A stretch of DNA of 64,000 nucleotides from Pelotomaculum sp. PtaU1.Bin035 (GTDB lineage: Bacteria > Bacillota > Desulfotomaculia > Desulfotomaculales > Pelotomaculaceae). The DNA lies in assembly GCA_002067965.1 (NCBI GenBank), contig MVRN01000127.1, positions 25,191-89,190 on the forward strand, read 5' to 3'. Shown here one piece after another: positions 51,469-59,433 of the stretch; position 1 is the stretch's first letter; every line of letters starts with the position of its first letter. A program made the position numbers and the translations under genes. The notes beneath the pieces were generated by a model. That model was not told where the DNA came from and did not search any database. It was given only the letters and a program-made list of their open reading frames with translations.

Positions 51469-51637
51469 TTTTGGGGTTATATAATTTTAGTCAGAATGAG
51501 TACAGTTAGTAAGTGATACTATTACATATTATGAGTGCTTATTTTATTTCAAGGAAATATTTTTAAATATATATCAATTTATACAAAAAGAAACAAAACA
51601 TAAAAAGTTTTCAAAATAACCAGATCTGCTTTTATGG

Positions 51638-51892
51638 CTAATTAAAAAGATATTCGCACCGCCCGCCGGGAATATCTATTAATTGCTCTGTGGTACTATT
51701 ATTCACTATGCATATCGATTTATGGTTAATGCCGGTACACAATAAGCTCAACGAGCTATACTTTTGTAAAAATGGGACGTATCGTGAGCTCAGGTTGTCC
51801 AGTACCTGGTGCAGGTCTTCGGTCCGGATGTGGTCCGATAAACTTTGAGCTTTTTCCCAGTCATCAATCTTTAAGAAGGCGTTCTCCCTCAT
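51638..51892 (-). pseudogene. Possible transposase remnant
   Basis: 84 codons starting MRENAFLKIDDWEKAQSLSD, which resembles the C-terminal region of some IS transposases from memory, but I cannot verify the family. The sequence after FLQKYSS loses that character. It has no recognisable start signal. Next to it, 51900-52030 contains a short plus-strand open frame of unknown nature. Both are probably debris at a rearrangement point. Confidence 0.35.
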
Positions 51893-52031
51893 TTAGTAGT
51901 TGATACCTTGCTGGGACAGTTTTGCAGCAAGCAGGTTGTGTCCGTTGAAATAGAACTGCAGCCGAAAGGGATACCAAGTGGGAACCCTGAGATAACACAA
52001 AACATACTCCTTGTCTATGAAGTAGAAGTAG

Positions 52032-52241
52032 TATGAAGAAGCTATTCTGGCCTATAACGAAGCCATCAAGATTGATCCCCGCAATATAGAACTCCGGGTG
52101 GGATTGGCCCGGGCCTATATAGGGATCGGCGATTATCAAAAAGCGGAAGAAGCTGTTTCCACAGCCAGGGGCATTGGTACGATTATGCCTGAACAATACC
52201 AGAAATTAATAGCGGCTTATATAAAACAGGGGAGGCTTTAA
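52032..52241 (+). pseudogene. Duplicated TPR gene fragment
   Basis: 70 codons nearly identical to the TPR part of the 31994-32734 gene (EEAILAYNEAIKIDPRNIE, then GLARAYIGIGDYQKAEEA), ending in a stop after QGRL where the parent continues. No start codon or ribosome binding site; the upstream sequence is unrelated. A partial duplication. Confidence 0.75.
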
Positions 52242-52266
52242 ATAAATATAACGGGAAGGACGGAAG

Positions 52267-52392
52267 ATGGAGCATTCTAAAAAGACAGTTATTTCTGCCA
52301 CAGTCGTAGTATTATTACTAATATGTGGAAGTATAGCCTATGCCACAAATACACCTTCTGCGCGTGCTAATCGACAGTTGAAACTTAGATGA
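52267..52392 (+). pseudogene. Truncated exported protein: signal peptide stump
   Basis: 41 codons with a good ribosome binding site (GGGAAGGA). It has a clear signal peptide (KKTVISATVVVLLLICGSIA, cleavage after AYA) followed by TNTPSARANRQLKLR and a stop. In related exported TPR proteins this ANRQLKL segment leads directly into the first TPR, so the gene is probably cut short just before its repeats. It may still make a short secreted peptide. Confidence 0.5.
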
Positions 52393-52489
52393 TCGGCGGA
52401 AGCAAGGGGACATTCTTTTTGCTTCCTTGCCTCCCTTCAGCCTAATCTGGAGAGATTGTAATAGTATTTTTAATGGGAGAGTGAAAAAT

Positions 52490-53848
52490 ATGAAGGGAAA
52501 AAATGGGATTTTATATTTGTGTGCGGCACTGTTTGCGCTGACCGTTATAGGGGGGGTGTTATGCGCATCGCCCGCCCTGGCCTGGGACACCTGGCCGGCG
52601 GCAACCAATAATGACCCCAACCACACCTGGACCGTGGTCTTTGACCAGGCTATGAACACGGAAACCATCAACAGCGAAAATGTCTATATCTCAAACGACA
52701 TAACCGGCAGCAGCCGGGTCAGCGGGGTAAGCGTCTACGCATCAGACAATACCCATGCTTTGGTGGCACCTCCAACCGGAGGCTGGAACACAGATACCAA
52801 CTACTACCTGATCATTACCCGGAAGGTCCTGACCAGCGCCGGTATGCCGCTGAAAGACGAAGTGCGCATGCCTTTCCTTATAGCAGTCAAAACCAGGGAA
52901 ACTCCCACTATAGACGTAATTGATGAGGGCTCAAACATCACCGTGAAGGTTAACGGGAACCAGCTCTCTTTCGACCAGCCCCCCTACATCGCCAACGGCC
53001 GCACCATGGTCCCCTTCCGTACCATAGCTGAAGCTATAGGAGCAGAAGTCGATTGGGATCAGGCCAGCCAGAAGATAACCATAATGGGCGACAGGACAAT
53101 CGAACTCACCGTTAATTCGACGATCGCCAGGGTAAACGGCGCCTCCGTCACCCTGGACAATCCGGCGGTTGTCGCTGGAGGCCGCACCATGGTTCCCCTG
53201 CGCTTTGTGGGAGAGGCCCTGGGGGCGAAGGTTAACTATACGTCAGGTTCGCAATTTGAACAAGGGGCTGGTTTGAAAACAGTTGACATTCCCGTAAAGG
53301 TTATTACAACCAGATTCCCTTATGATAATATCAAAGAGAAAAATATTCCATCGAGCATCTCTGTAAACATTCCCGCCGATCTGGAAGGAAAGCTTTGCTT
53401 TTATCACGGCGCGGAAATAAATGTTCTGGGTCCCGTGGGCTGGACTGGAAAGGGATCTGAGGCTATGAACGGCGAGATTTCTATAAATCTCTATGCGCAA
53501 AACGATAGTAGTCGGTTTATTGAAGTTTATGAAACCTCGTCTTATGGTGCAGTATTGGAATACGCAGCACCGTTTTTTCCTTCTGCTGCCGAAGAGGCCG
53601 CGAAAAACAGGTTCAGTTCATCGCAGTCTGCTAAAGTTAACATAAAAAACATAGTATCAATAGGAGAAAATATAGTCACCTATGAGAAAGACGGAAGTCC
53701 TTGTACCATACATGGTGCAGCAAGCTATAAAATTCCGGGCAAACGTTTTTTTATAAGAGTTGAAGCAGCTTTGCCGGAAAACGAGAGAAGCCTGGCAAAG
53801 ATAATAATTAATGATTTTGTTGAGAGAAACATAAACGGGAGTTTATAA
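52490..53848 (+). CDS. Exported SbsA-Ig / copper-amine-oxidase-N surface protein
   Basis: 452-residue secreted protein. A signal peptide (ALFALTVIGGVLCASPALA) precedes an SbsA-type Ig-like domain (TWTVVFDQAMNTETINSENV), a Cu_amine_oxidN1 domain (about residues 150-250) with two YIANGRTMVPFRTIAEAIGA-like units, and a unique C-terminal domain of about 200 residues (SISVNIPADLEGKLCFYHGA) that I do not recognise. No LPxTG or S-layer repeat is seen; the amine-oxidase-N domain is thought to aid surface attachment. ATG at 52490 has GGGAGA nine bases upstream. The first 120 codons are paralogous to the propeller gene at 56092. Confidence 0.8.
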   Translation: MKGKNGILYLCAALFALTVIGGVLCASPALAWDTWPAATNNDPNHTWTVVFDQAMNTETINSENVYISNDITGSSRVSGVSVYASDNTHALVAPPTGGWNTDTNYYLIITRKVLTSAGMPLKDEVRMPFLIAVKTRETPTIDVIDEGSNITVKVNGNQLSFDQPPYIANGRTMVPFRTIAEAIGAEVDWDQASQKITIMGDRTIELTVNSTIARVNGASVTLDNPAVVAGGRTMVPLRFVGEALGAKVNYTSGSQFEQGAGLKTVDIPVKVITTRFPYDNIKEKNIPSSISVNIPADLEGKLCFYHGAEINVLGPVGWTGKGSEAMNGEISINLYAQNDSSRFIEVYETSSYGAVLEYAAPFFPSAAEEAAKNRFSSSQSAKVNIKNIVSIGENIVTYEKDGSPCTIHGAASYKIPGKRFFIRVEAALPENERSLAKIIINDFVERNINGSL

Positions 53849-53921
53849 AGCTGGTTTACTGTGGGAGGGATCTTTATTCCTGTATCTGGATTCAAGAACT
53901 TAAGTGGTGTTATAGCAAGGG

Positions 53922-54232
53922 ATGAAGGAATTTAAGGGGGAAAATATAGGGAGAGAGGGAGAAAATGAAATACTGCAGACTGAAATAATACAGACTGTGT
54001 CTGATTCATCAAAAAGTAGACAAGCAGCTTCTGGAGTCGAACCGGGGATATCCATGCGGCCGGATTCTCCTCCAATCTCCGGTAAACCGGGTAAAGGTTT
54101 TTCCAGAGTTGGAAAAAGACCAACATCATCAGTACAATTATCGCTATGCTGCTGCTAGCCGGTGGCTTTTGGGGCTGGCGAAACCTTGGTTCGGAAGCGC
54201 GGGTGCAGAAAAAGCTTGACCTGGCTGTTTAA
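53922..54232 (+). pseudogene. Frameshifted zinc-ribbon/TPR family remnant
   Basis: The 3' part in one frame reads TNIISTIIAMLLLAGGFWGW and then SEARVQKKLDLAV before a stop, matching the membrane helix and TPR start of the 31994-32734 protein. The 5' part (MKEFKGENIGREGENEI) is open in a different frame. A frameshift and an early stop inactivate it. The bases up to 54355 hold nothing else I recognise. Confidence 0.6.
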
Positions 54233-54355
54233 TACCTCAGTGAGAACAGGTTTGTTAGATGACTTAATTTTAGGAAGTAATAGAAATTGACTCTAAGATG
54301 TATAAGAGCTGTGCCATGTTAGCAGAAATATATATGATTAATGAGAGAGAATGTT

Positions 54356-54620
54356 ATGAGAAAAAGACTAAATATGCTGCTTTTTGCTGGCTTTACCATG
54401 CGGGTATTGTTTTGCACAGCTAAAAAGCAACCAGCCGGTTGTATACTTGCAAAACAGCAGTCTGTTTCAGGGTAATGCTTTCGTATCCAAGGAAAATGTT
54501 ATGGAAATAACCGGCTCTTTGGTGAAAATCTATAAATGGGATAGTTCAAGGAAGAATAAGTTCAATTCTAATTTGCTAGGGGAACGGTTCTTCTGTCTAA
54601 CCGTCCCCCTGCCTTTTTAA
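54356..54620 (+). pseudogene. Frameshifted exported protein
   Basis: ATG at 54356 opens MRKRLNMLLFAGF, the start of a signal peptide, and a +1 shift near 54390 allows it to continue as ALPCGYCFAQLKSNQPVVYL and FVSKENVMEITGSLVKIYK to 54620. The two parts read as one exported protein only with the shift. The last codons run into the terminator hairpin, so the 3' end was probably also replaced. Confidence 0.5.
54579..54617 (+). terminator. Terminator-like hairpin
   Basis: GGGGAACGGTT pairs with AACCGTCCCC (one bulged A) around CTTCTGTCT, followed by CTGCCTTTTT. A similar GAACCGTCCCC word lies near 24421, so it may be a dispersed repeat as well. Confidence 0.55.
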
Positions 54621-54683
54621 GCTTTCCAAATATAGTCGGCAAGAGTCCCGGTTTGGTGTCTGGCACCGTTAGCCCCTGGCCGG

Positions 54684-55568
54684 CTATCCGTTAGCGCAGT
54701 CGGCTTTAATCTTCCGTATGGTTTCCACAGGCAAACCGGTTATATCTGCAACAAATTCCACTTCCGCTCCCTTCAGCAAAGCAACGCGAGCGGCTTCCAT
54801 CTTACCTTCCATCCTGCCTCTCATCTCGCCTCTCATCTCGCCTCTCATCTCGGCTTCGTACAGGTCGGAATTTTTGTCCATGATGGCCTTCAGCCTCAGC
54901 TCGTAGATTTCCTTGGCCCGTGGGTCGGCAGCCATTTCCTCCAGGGCTTTCTTGGCCTGAGCTATGGCCGGATCTTCCTCCGACAGTCTCTCCAGCAGTT
55001 CCATGTCATCCCATCCTTTCAAAAACATCGCCCACCGGTCCAATGGGTTTTCGTGATTTGCCATATCCTCGTCCAGTTTGGGCAGTTCGATGAAGTGGAT
55101 CTCTATGGCGTCAGTCAATTCTATGCCTTCATCCAGTTCCAGCAGCCTGAACCTGGTATGGTAGCGCCGGCTGCCTTTGATACGCACGAAATCCAGTATG
55201 TTTATGCCTATAGCTCTTGCTAAATCCTGATATCTTCCTTTGACGATCTTCTGATCTCCGAAGATGCGGCAAATATAGAAGGTGCTGCGCCTCTCCATGT
55301 TGGCCCGGTCGCCGATCTGCATTTCCACGTCGACCAGTTCTCCGCTGCCCAGCCGTACCTTTATGTCCAGTATCCCATAGCTATCGTCCAGATATTCCCG
55401 CTCCAGGCAGGGGTTAAGTATTTCCGCCGCCACGATCCGCCGGTCTCCGGTCCAGCCCAGCACCGCATTCAAAAAACTTATCAGGATGCTCTTGTTTTCC
55501 TGCGCGCCGAATACTCTCTTGAAGACTACGTCAACTTTGGGGTCCAGTCTATTAGGCAAGTCGTTCAC
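54684..55568 (-). CDS. Rpn/YhgA-type PD-(D/E)xK nuclease (PDDEXK_2)
   Basis: 294-residue protein of the Rpn (recombination-promoting nuclease, transposase_31-like) family. DPKVDVVFKRVFG at the N-terminus, then the catalytic-type core GILDIKVRLGSGELVDVEMQIG (Asp...ExQ) and RSTFYICRIFGDQ are hallmarks. Rpn proteins cleave DNA and promote recA-independent horizontal transfer in E. coli. Near the C-terminus a 12-base DNA repeat encodes GEMRGEMRGEMRG, a likely site of copy-number change. It is a stand-alone gene in the middle of fragments, consistent with a mobile or transfer-associated gene. Confidence 0.88.
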   Translation of the reverse strand: MNDLPNRLDPKVDVVFKRVFGAQENKSILISFLNAVLGWTGDRRIVAAEILNPCLEREYLDDSYGILDIKVRLGSGELVDVEMQIGDRANMERRSTFYICRIFGDQKIVKGRYQDLARAIGINILDFVRIKGSRRYHTRFRLLELDEGIELTDAIEIHFIELPKLDEDMANHENPLDRWAMFLKGWDDMELLERLSEEDPAIAQAKKALEEMAADPRAKEIYELRLKAIMDKNSDLYEAEMRGEMRGEMRGRMEGKMEAARVALLKGAEVEFVADITGLPVETIRKIKADCANG

Positions 55569-55634
55569 CGCCTCCCTGGTTTTATTTTATCATACGGCAT
55601 CCGGTTTCCGGAATTCTTTTTCATCATGAATTGA

Positions 55635-55850
55635 GACCCAGGGAGTCTGTTATCTGGCGGTACGGGCGGCGGTTTGGTTTTCACTGAAATAAAAAAAGAT
55701 GGCAAGAGCTATTTGTTGCATTATAAGAAAGGAGAGCCCAACTGGCAAGGTTCTAATGCAACCAGGCCATATACAGATGTTTGGTATCCGTTGGGACGGA
55801 AGCAAATACGTTACGGATTAGTGATTTATGATTGGACGCCAAACAATTAA
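55635..55850 (+). pseudogene. C-terminal remnant of an unidentified gene
   Basis: 72 codons open to a natural stop (GGLVFTEIKKDGKSYLLHYK, YTDVWYPLGRKQIRYGLVIY) with no start codon in frame and a stop just before. Codon use looks normal, so this is probably the end of a lost gene. The rest of 55569-56091 is AT-rich with the structured repeat at 55979. Confidence 0.45.
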
Positions 55851-55978
55851 TGTATTAGTTGCGAATATAAAATCGGGAATTCGGTACGTCAAATCGTAAT
55901 TTTAGTTATTGGATATTTATTCGTTTCACTGTTGATAGTATATTTTTTAAAGGAAGTATCTTAATATTGCATTTAACA

Positions 55979-56050
55979 CTGGCGCGGATCCAATCGGAGA
56001 GTCTATTTTATTTAGTTGATGGATTGCCGCGTCAGCATTGTTTTATTTTT
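55979..56050 (+). repeat. Structured intergenic repeat, copy 2
   Basis: Second copy of the element at 33321-33392: CTGGCGCGGATCCAAT, an AT-rich loop, ATGGATTGCCGCGTCAG and TTGTTTTATTTTT. It ends about 40 bases before the next gene. The stem arms are unchanged between the copies and most differences are in the loop. Confidence 0.65.
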
Positions 56051-56091
56051 AGACAATAAGAAACAATTTAATGAATGGGAGAGTGGAAAAT

Positions 56092-57945
56092 GTGAAGGGA
56101 AAAAATAGGATTATTTATTTGAGTGCGGCCTTGTTTGCGCTGACCGTTATAGGGGGGCTGTTATGCACATCGCCCGCCCTGGCCTGGGACACCTGGCCGG
56201 CGGCCACAACCAGTGATCAGGACCACACCTGGACCGTCGTCTTTGAACAGGCAATGGACACCGCGACAGTCAACAGCCGGAATATTTATGTTTCAAGTGA
56301 CATAAACGGCGGCAGCCGCATTGCCGGAATAAGCGTCGCCGCTTCGGACAGCACCCGCGCGCTGGTCAGCCCGCCGGCCGGAGGGTGGAGCGCAGGGGTA
56401 AACTACTACCTGATCATTACCCAAGATGTTTTAACCAGTGGAGGCGCTCCGCTTAAGGATACAATACGCTTGCCTTTCAGCTATGTTAAAGAAACGGCGG
56501 CTCAAACAACCGGGTCTGCCCCGGAGGTGGAATGGGAAAAGACCTTCGGCGGTTCTGGATTTGATTGCGGTTATTCTGCACAACAAACTTTAGACGGTGG
56601 TTATATAGTTGCCAGTAGTAACCTTTCATTAATTAAAACGGATTCAGCAGGCAATAAACAGTGGGAAAAGATATTTGGTAAAACTTATGATACTGAAAGA
56701 AGTCAGTCTTATTTCGTACGTCAAACAGCTGACGGAGGTTACATATTAACAGGTTATAGGGATTATAAATGGGGCAATCAAATGGATATGTGTTTAATTA
56801 AGATTGACGCGCAGGGTAATAAGATATGGGAAAAAACATTCGGCGGTAACGGTAATGAAGAGGGTTGGTCTGTCCAGCAGACAACAGATGGTTATATAAT
56901 TGTTGGAAGTTCATCCTCTGAACATAGTAATATGGATGTATACCTGGTTAAAACGGATAGTGAAGGTAATGCACAGTGGGAGAAGACATTTGGTGGAATA
57001 AATAGTGATTATGGCCGCTTTGTTCAACAGGCATTGGATGGTGGGTACATTATAACCGGTGGGACAGAGTCTTATGGGGCTGGAAAGAGTGATAATCCTG
57101 ATTTGTATTTAATAAAAACCGATACTGCTGGAAATAAAGAATGGGAGAAGACGTTTGGTAATGTTGACGATAACTATGGTATTTCCGTAAATCAGACAGC
57201 AGATGGTGGTTATATTATAGGAGGTGCTACAAATAGCAACCTAGATTATGGTGGAGGAATGCTGCTAATTAAAACTGATAGTTCTGGCAATGAGCAGTGG
57301 GAAAAGATATTCGACACAGGTTTTGAGGATGGTGGTTATGCCCTGCAGACCTCAGATGGAGGATACATAATTGTAGGTAATACATATATTAACGCCGTCG
57401 GCCATTGTGACATGTATCTTATAAAAGTGGATATGGCAGGGAATAAACAATGGGAAAAGACATTTGGTGGGGTTAATGATAATATCGGTGTTTCTGTTCA
57501 GCAAACAAAAGATAGTGGGTTTATTATAAGTGGAACATGTGCTTCTGACGATCATTATATTTACCTTGTCAAACTAAAACCTGAAAATAAGGACATTTCA
57601 GATATAAAAATAATCATTAATAATACTCTACAGATATTCCCCCAACCCCCGGTTATGATCAACAGCAGGGTTATGGTCCCTCTGCGCGGCATATTTGAAG
57701 CCATTGGCGCAACAGTCACCTGGGATGCACAGACCCAGACCGTCAAAGCCGCCAAAGGGAACACCACCATTCAACTGAAGATAGGTGATTCAGCAGCCTA
57801 TAAAAACGGCCAAGCTATTATCCTTGACTCGCCTCCCCAAATCCTAAACGGCAGCACCATGGTCCCGGTGCGCTTCGTCAGCGAGGCCCTGGGCGCGGAA
57901 GTGAAGTGGGATGAGGCGACTCAGACTGTAAGGATTGACATGTAA
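56092..57945 (+). CDS. Exported beta-propeller surface protein with SbsA-Ig and amine-oxidase-N domains
   Basis: 617-residue secreted protein: signal peptide; SbsA-type Ig domain (TWTVVFEQAMDTATVNSRN); seven or so propeller repeats of about 50 residues built on WEKTFGG, VQQTxDGGYIxxG and YLIKTDSxGN; and a C-terminal Cu_amine_oxidN1 domain (VMVPLRGIFEAIGATVTW, then NGSTMVPVRFVSEALGAE). It probably sits on the cell surface and binds a polymer or protein. GTG at 56092 is chosen by analogy with the paralogue at 52490 and for the GGGAGA spacing; ATG at 56071 has no good ribosome binding site. Its 3' end is the source or sister of two fragments elsewhere in the window. Confidence 0.82.
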   Translation: MKGKNRIIYLSAALFALTVIGGLLCTSPALAWDTWPAATTSDQDHTWTVVFEQAMDTATVNSRNIYVSSDINGGSRIAGISVAASDSTRALVSPPAGGWSAGVNYYLIITQDVLTSGGAPLKDTIRLPFSYVKETAAQTTGSAPEVEWEKTFGGSGFDCGYSAQQTLDGGYIVASSNLSLIKTDSAGNKQWEKIFGKTYDTERSQSYFVRQTADGGYILTGYRDYKWGNQMDMCLIKIDAQGNKIWEKTFGGNGNEEGWSVQQTTDGYIIVGSSSSEHSNMDVYLVKTDSEGNAQWEKTFGGINSDYGRFVQQALDGGYIITGGTESYGAGKSDNPDLYLIKTDTAGNKEWEKTFGNVDDNYGISVNQTADGGYIIGGATNSNLDYGGGMLLIKTDSSGNEQWEKIFDTGFEDGGYALQTSDGGYIIVGNTYINAVGHCDMYLIKVDMAGNKQWEKTFGGVNDNIGVSVQQTKDSGFIISGTCASDDHYIYLVKLKPENKDISDIKIIINNTLQIFPQPPVMINSRVMVPLRGIFEAIGATVTWDAQTQTVKAAKGNTTIQLKIGDSAAYKNGQAIILDSPPQILNGSTMVPVRFVSEALGAEVKWDEATQTVRIDM

Positions 57946-57968
57946 ATCAACAGCGGAGGTATGGAGAA

Positions 57969-59192
57969 ATGCAATACTGCGGCCAGTGCGGGCGGCAATT
58001 GCCGGATAGTGCCCGCTTCTGTAACAAATGCGGTGCCCCTTTGCCTGATCAGAAGAATAATCTTCAGATGCCGGCAATAGCGGATAGTGTGACTCAAAAC
58101 TCAACATCTTTGCAGAGTAGTCATGCTGAATATATAAGTCAACAAAAAACCAAGAAAAAAATCCAGCTAAGTATTTTAATTGCTATAACAGTGTTTATTG
58201 CGGCGATAGCAGTATATTTTAATATTGCAAATAGAACAACTAAGCTTATCACGGATAGAGACCAAATCAAGAAAGCGCTGTCATTAACGCAATCCGATTT
58301 GCCACAGCAATTTAAAGCGGAGCCTGCTGTTTGTGCAGGTGAATATTATACCCTGGTTTTACATGAAGACGGTCATGTTACTGCTCATGGAGAGAATTTA
58401 TATGGACAGGTTAATATACCGAAAGGTTTGAGCGAAGTAGTCAAAATATCAGCCGGAGCGTTCCATAATCTTGCTCTTAAAAAAGACGGAACTGTAGTAG
58501 CCTGGGGTTATAACAATGATCATCAGTGTGAAGTGCCGGCGGGAATTAGCGGGATTAAAGATGTGGCAGCCGGATATTACTATTCATTTGCTGTAAAAAA
58601 CGATGGTACTGTCATTAACTGGAGAACATTGCATGATGGTATGTATAAATGCCAGATACCAAAAGATTTAACCGGAGTAAAGAAAATGGTAGTGTCTAAA
58701 AGCCCTGTAAATAATGCGCTCGTCATGGCTATCAAAGAGGATGGCACAGTAACGGCTTGGAGTTATACATATAACGGAAGGTGTGAAATGTTGGTTTTGC
58801 CTGAGAGCTTCCGGGATATTACCGATGCGGTGATTGAATATAGGACCATAATCGCAATAAAGAAAGACGGCAAGCTGGTAGGTTGGGGCGGCAACAGTAA
58901 TGGCCAGTTGGATTTTCCAGAAGGCCTCAACGACGTTAAGGAAGTGTCAATGGGGGAATTTCACTCAATAGCCTTGAAAAAAGACGGTACAGTGCTGGCC
59001 TGGGGTAATAAAGGTTCCACGGGCATGACGCCTGGTTTTGCGCCCGGTTATGTGCAAAATACTGTAGTGCCTCAAAATGCAAATAACGTCATATCTATTG
59101 CCGCTGGAAGATATCATTCAGTCGCCATGAAGTCGGACGGAACATGTGTTGCTTGGGGAAGCAACACAGAAGGCCAGTGTAATGTTAAATAA
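57969..59192 (+). CDS. Zinc-ribbon, TM, RCC1-type beta-propeller protein
   Basis: 407 residues: N-terminal zinc ribbon (CGQCGR...CNKCGA), polar linker, one membrane helix near 65-85, then an outer seven-bladed RCC1-like propeller (LKKDGTVVAWGYNNDHQCEV, SMGEFHSIALKKDGTVLAWG, AAGRYHSVAMKSDGTCVAWG). RCC1 propellers in bacteria bind proteins or act as surface lectin-like modules. It follows the preceding propeller gene by 23 bases and starts behind GGAGG. The same topology as the zinc-ribbon proteins of 25.0-32.7 kb makes it a distant member of that set. Confidence 0.8.
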   Translation: MQYCGQCGRQLPDSARFCNKCGAPLPDQKNNLQMPAIADSVTQNSTSLQSSHAEYISQQKTKKKIQLSILIAITVFIAAIAVYFNIANRTTKLITDRDQIKKALSLTQSDLPQQFKAEPAVCAGEYYTLVLHEDGHVTAHGENLYGQVNIPKGLSEVVKISAGAFHNLALKKDGTVVAWGYNNDHQCEVPAGISGIKDVAAGYYYSFAVKNDGTVINWRTLHDGMYKCQIPKDLTGVKKMVVSKSPVNNALVMAIKEDGTVTAWSYTYNGRCEMLVLPESFRDITDAVIEYRTIIAIKKDGKLVGWGGNSNGQLDFPEGLNDVKEVSMGEFHSIALKKDGTVLAWGNKGSTGMTPGFAPGYVQNTVVPQNANNVISIAAGRYHSVAMKSDGTCVAWGSNTEGQCNVK

Positions 59193-59201
59193 TAAAACTA
59201 T

Positions 59202-59432
59202 TTGTTCAACAATTTTTCCGTCAAAGCCGCCAAAGGGAATACCACCATTCAACTGAAGATAGGCGACTCGACAGCCTACAAGAACGGCCGGCCCGTGAGA
59301 CTTGACCCGCCGGCCCAAATCCTAAACGGCAGCACCATGGTCCCGGTGCGTTTTGTCAGCGAGGCCTTGGGCGCGGAAGTGAAGTGGGATGAGGCAGCGC
59401 AGACAGTAAGGATTGAAATGAGGAAGAAATGA
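59202..59432 (+). pseudogene. Copper-amine-oxidase-N domain fragment, second copy
   Basis: 76 codons matching the last part of the propeller gene (SVKAAKGNTTIQLKIGDS, then NGSTMVPVRFVSEALGAE), starting inside the repeat unit at a TTG without a convincing ribosome binding site. Nearly identical DNA to 31735-31968. Its stop is two bases before the EssC-like gene, so the FHA-FtsK gene may use it as a translational lead-in. Confidence 0.65.
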
Positions 59433-59433
59433 G

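Noticed and set aside
54820..54860. CRISPR-like short repeats
   Set aside because: The 12-base units are in-frame codons of the Rpn nuclease, without spacers.
56520..57600. Regular 150-base repeats as a DNA repeat array
   Set aside because: They are protein-level beta-propeller blades with divergent DNA, not a noncoding array.
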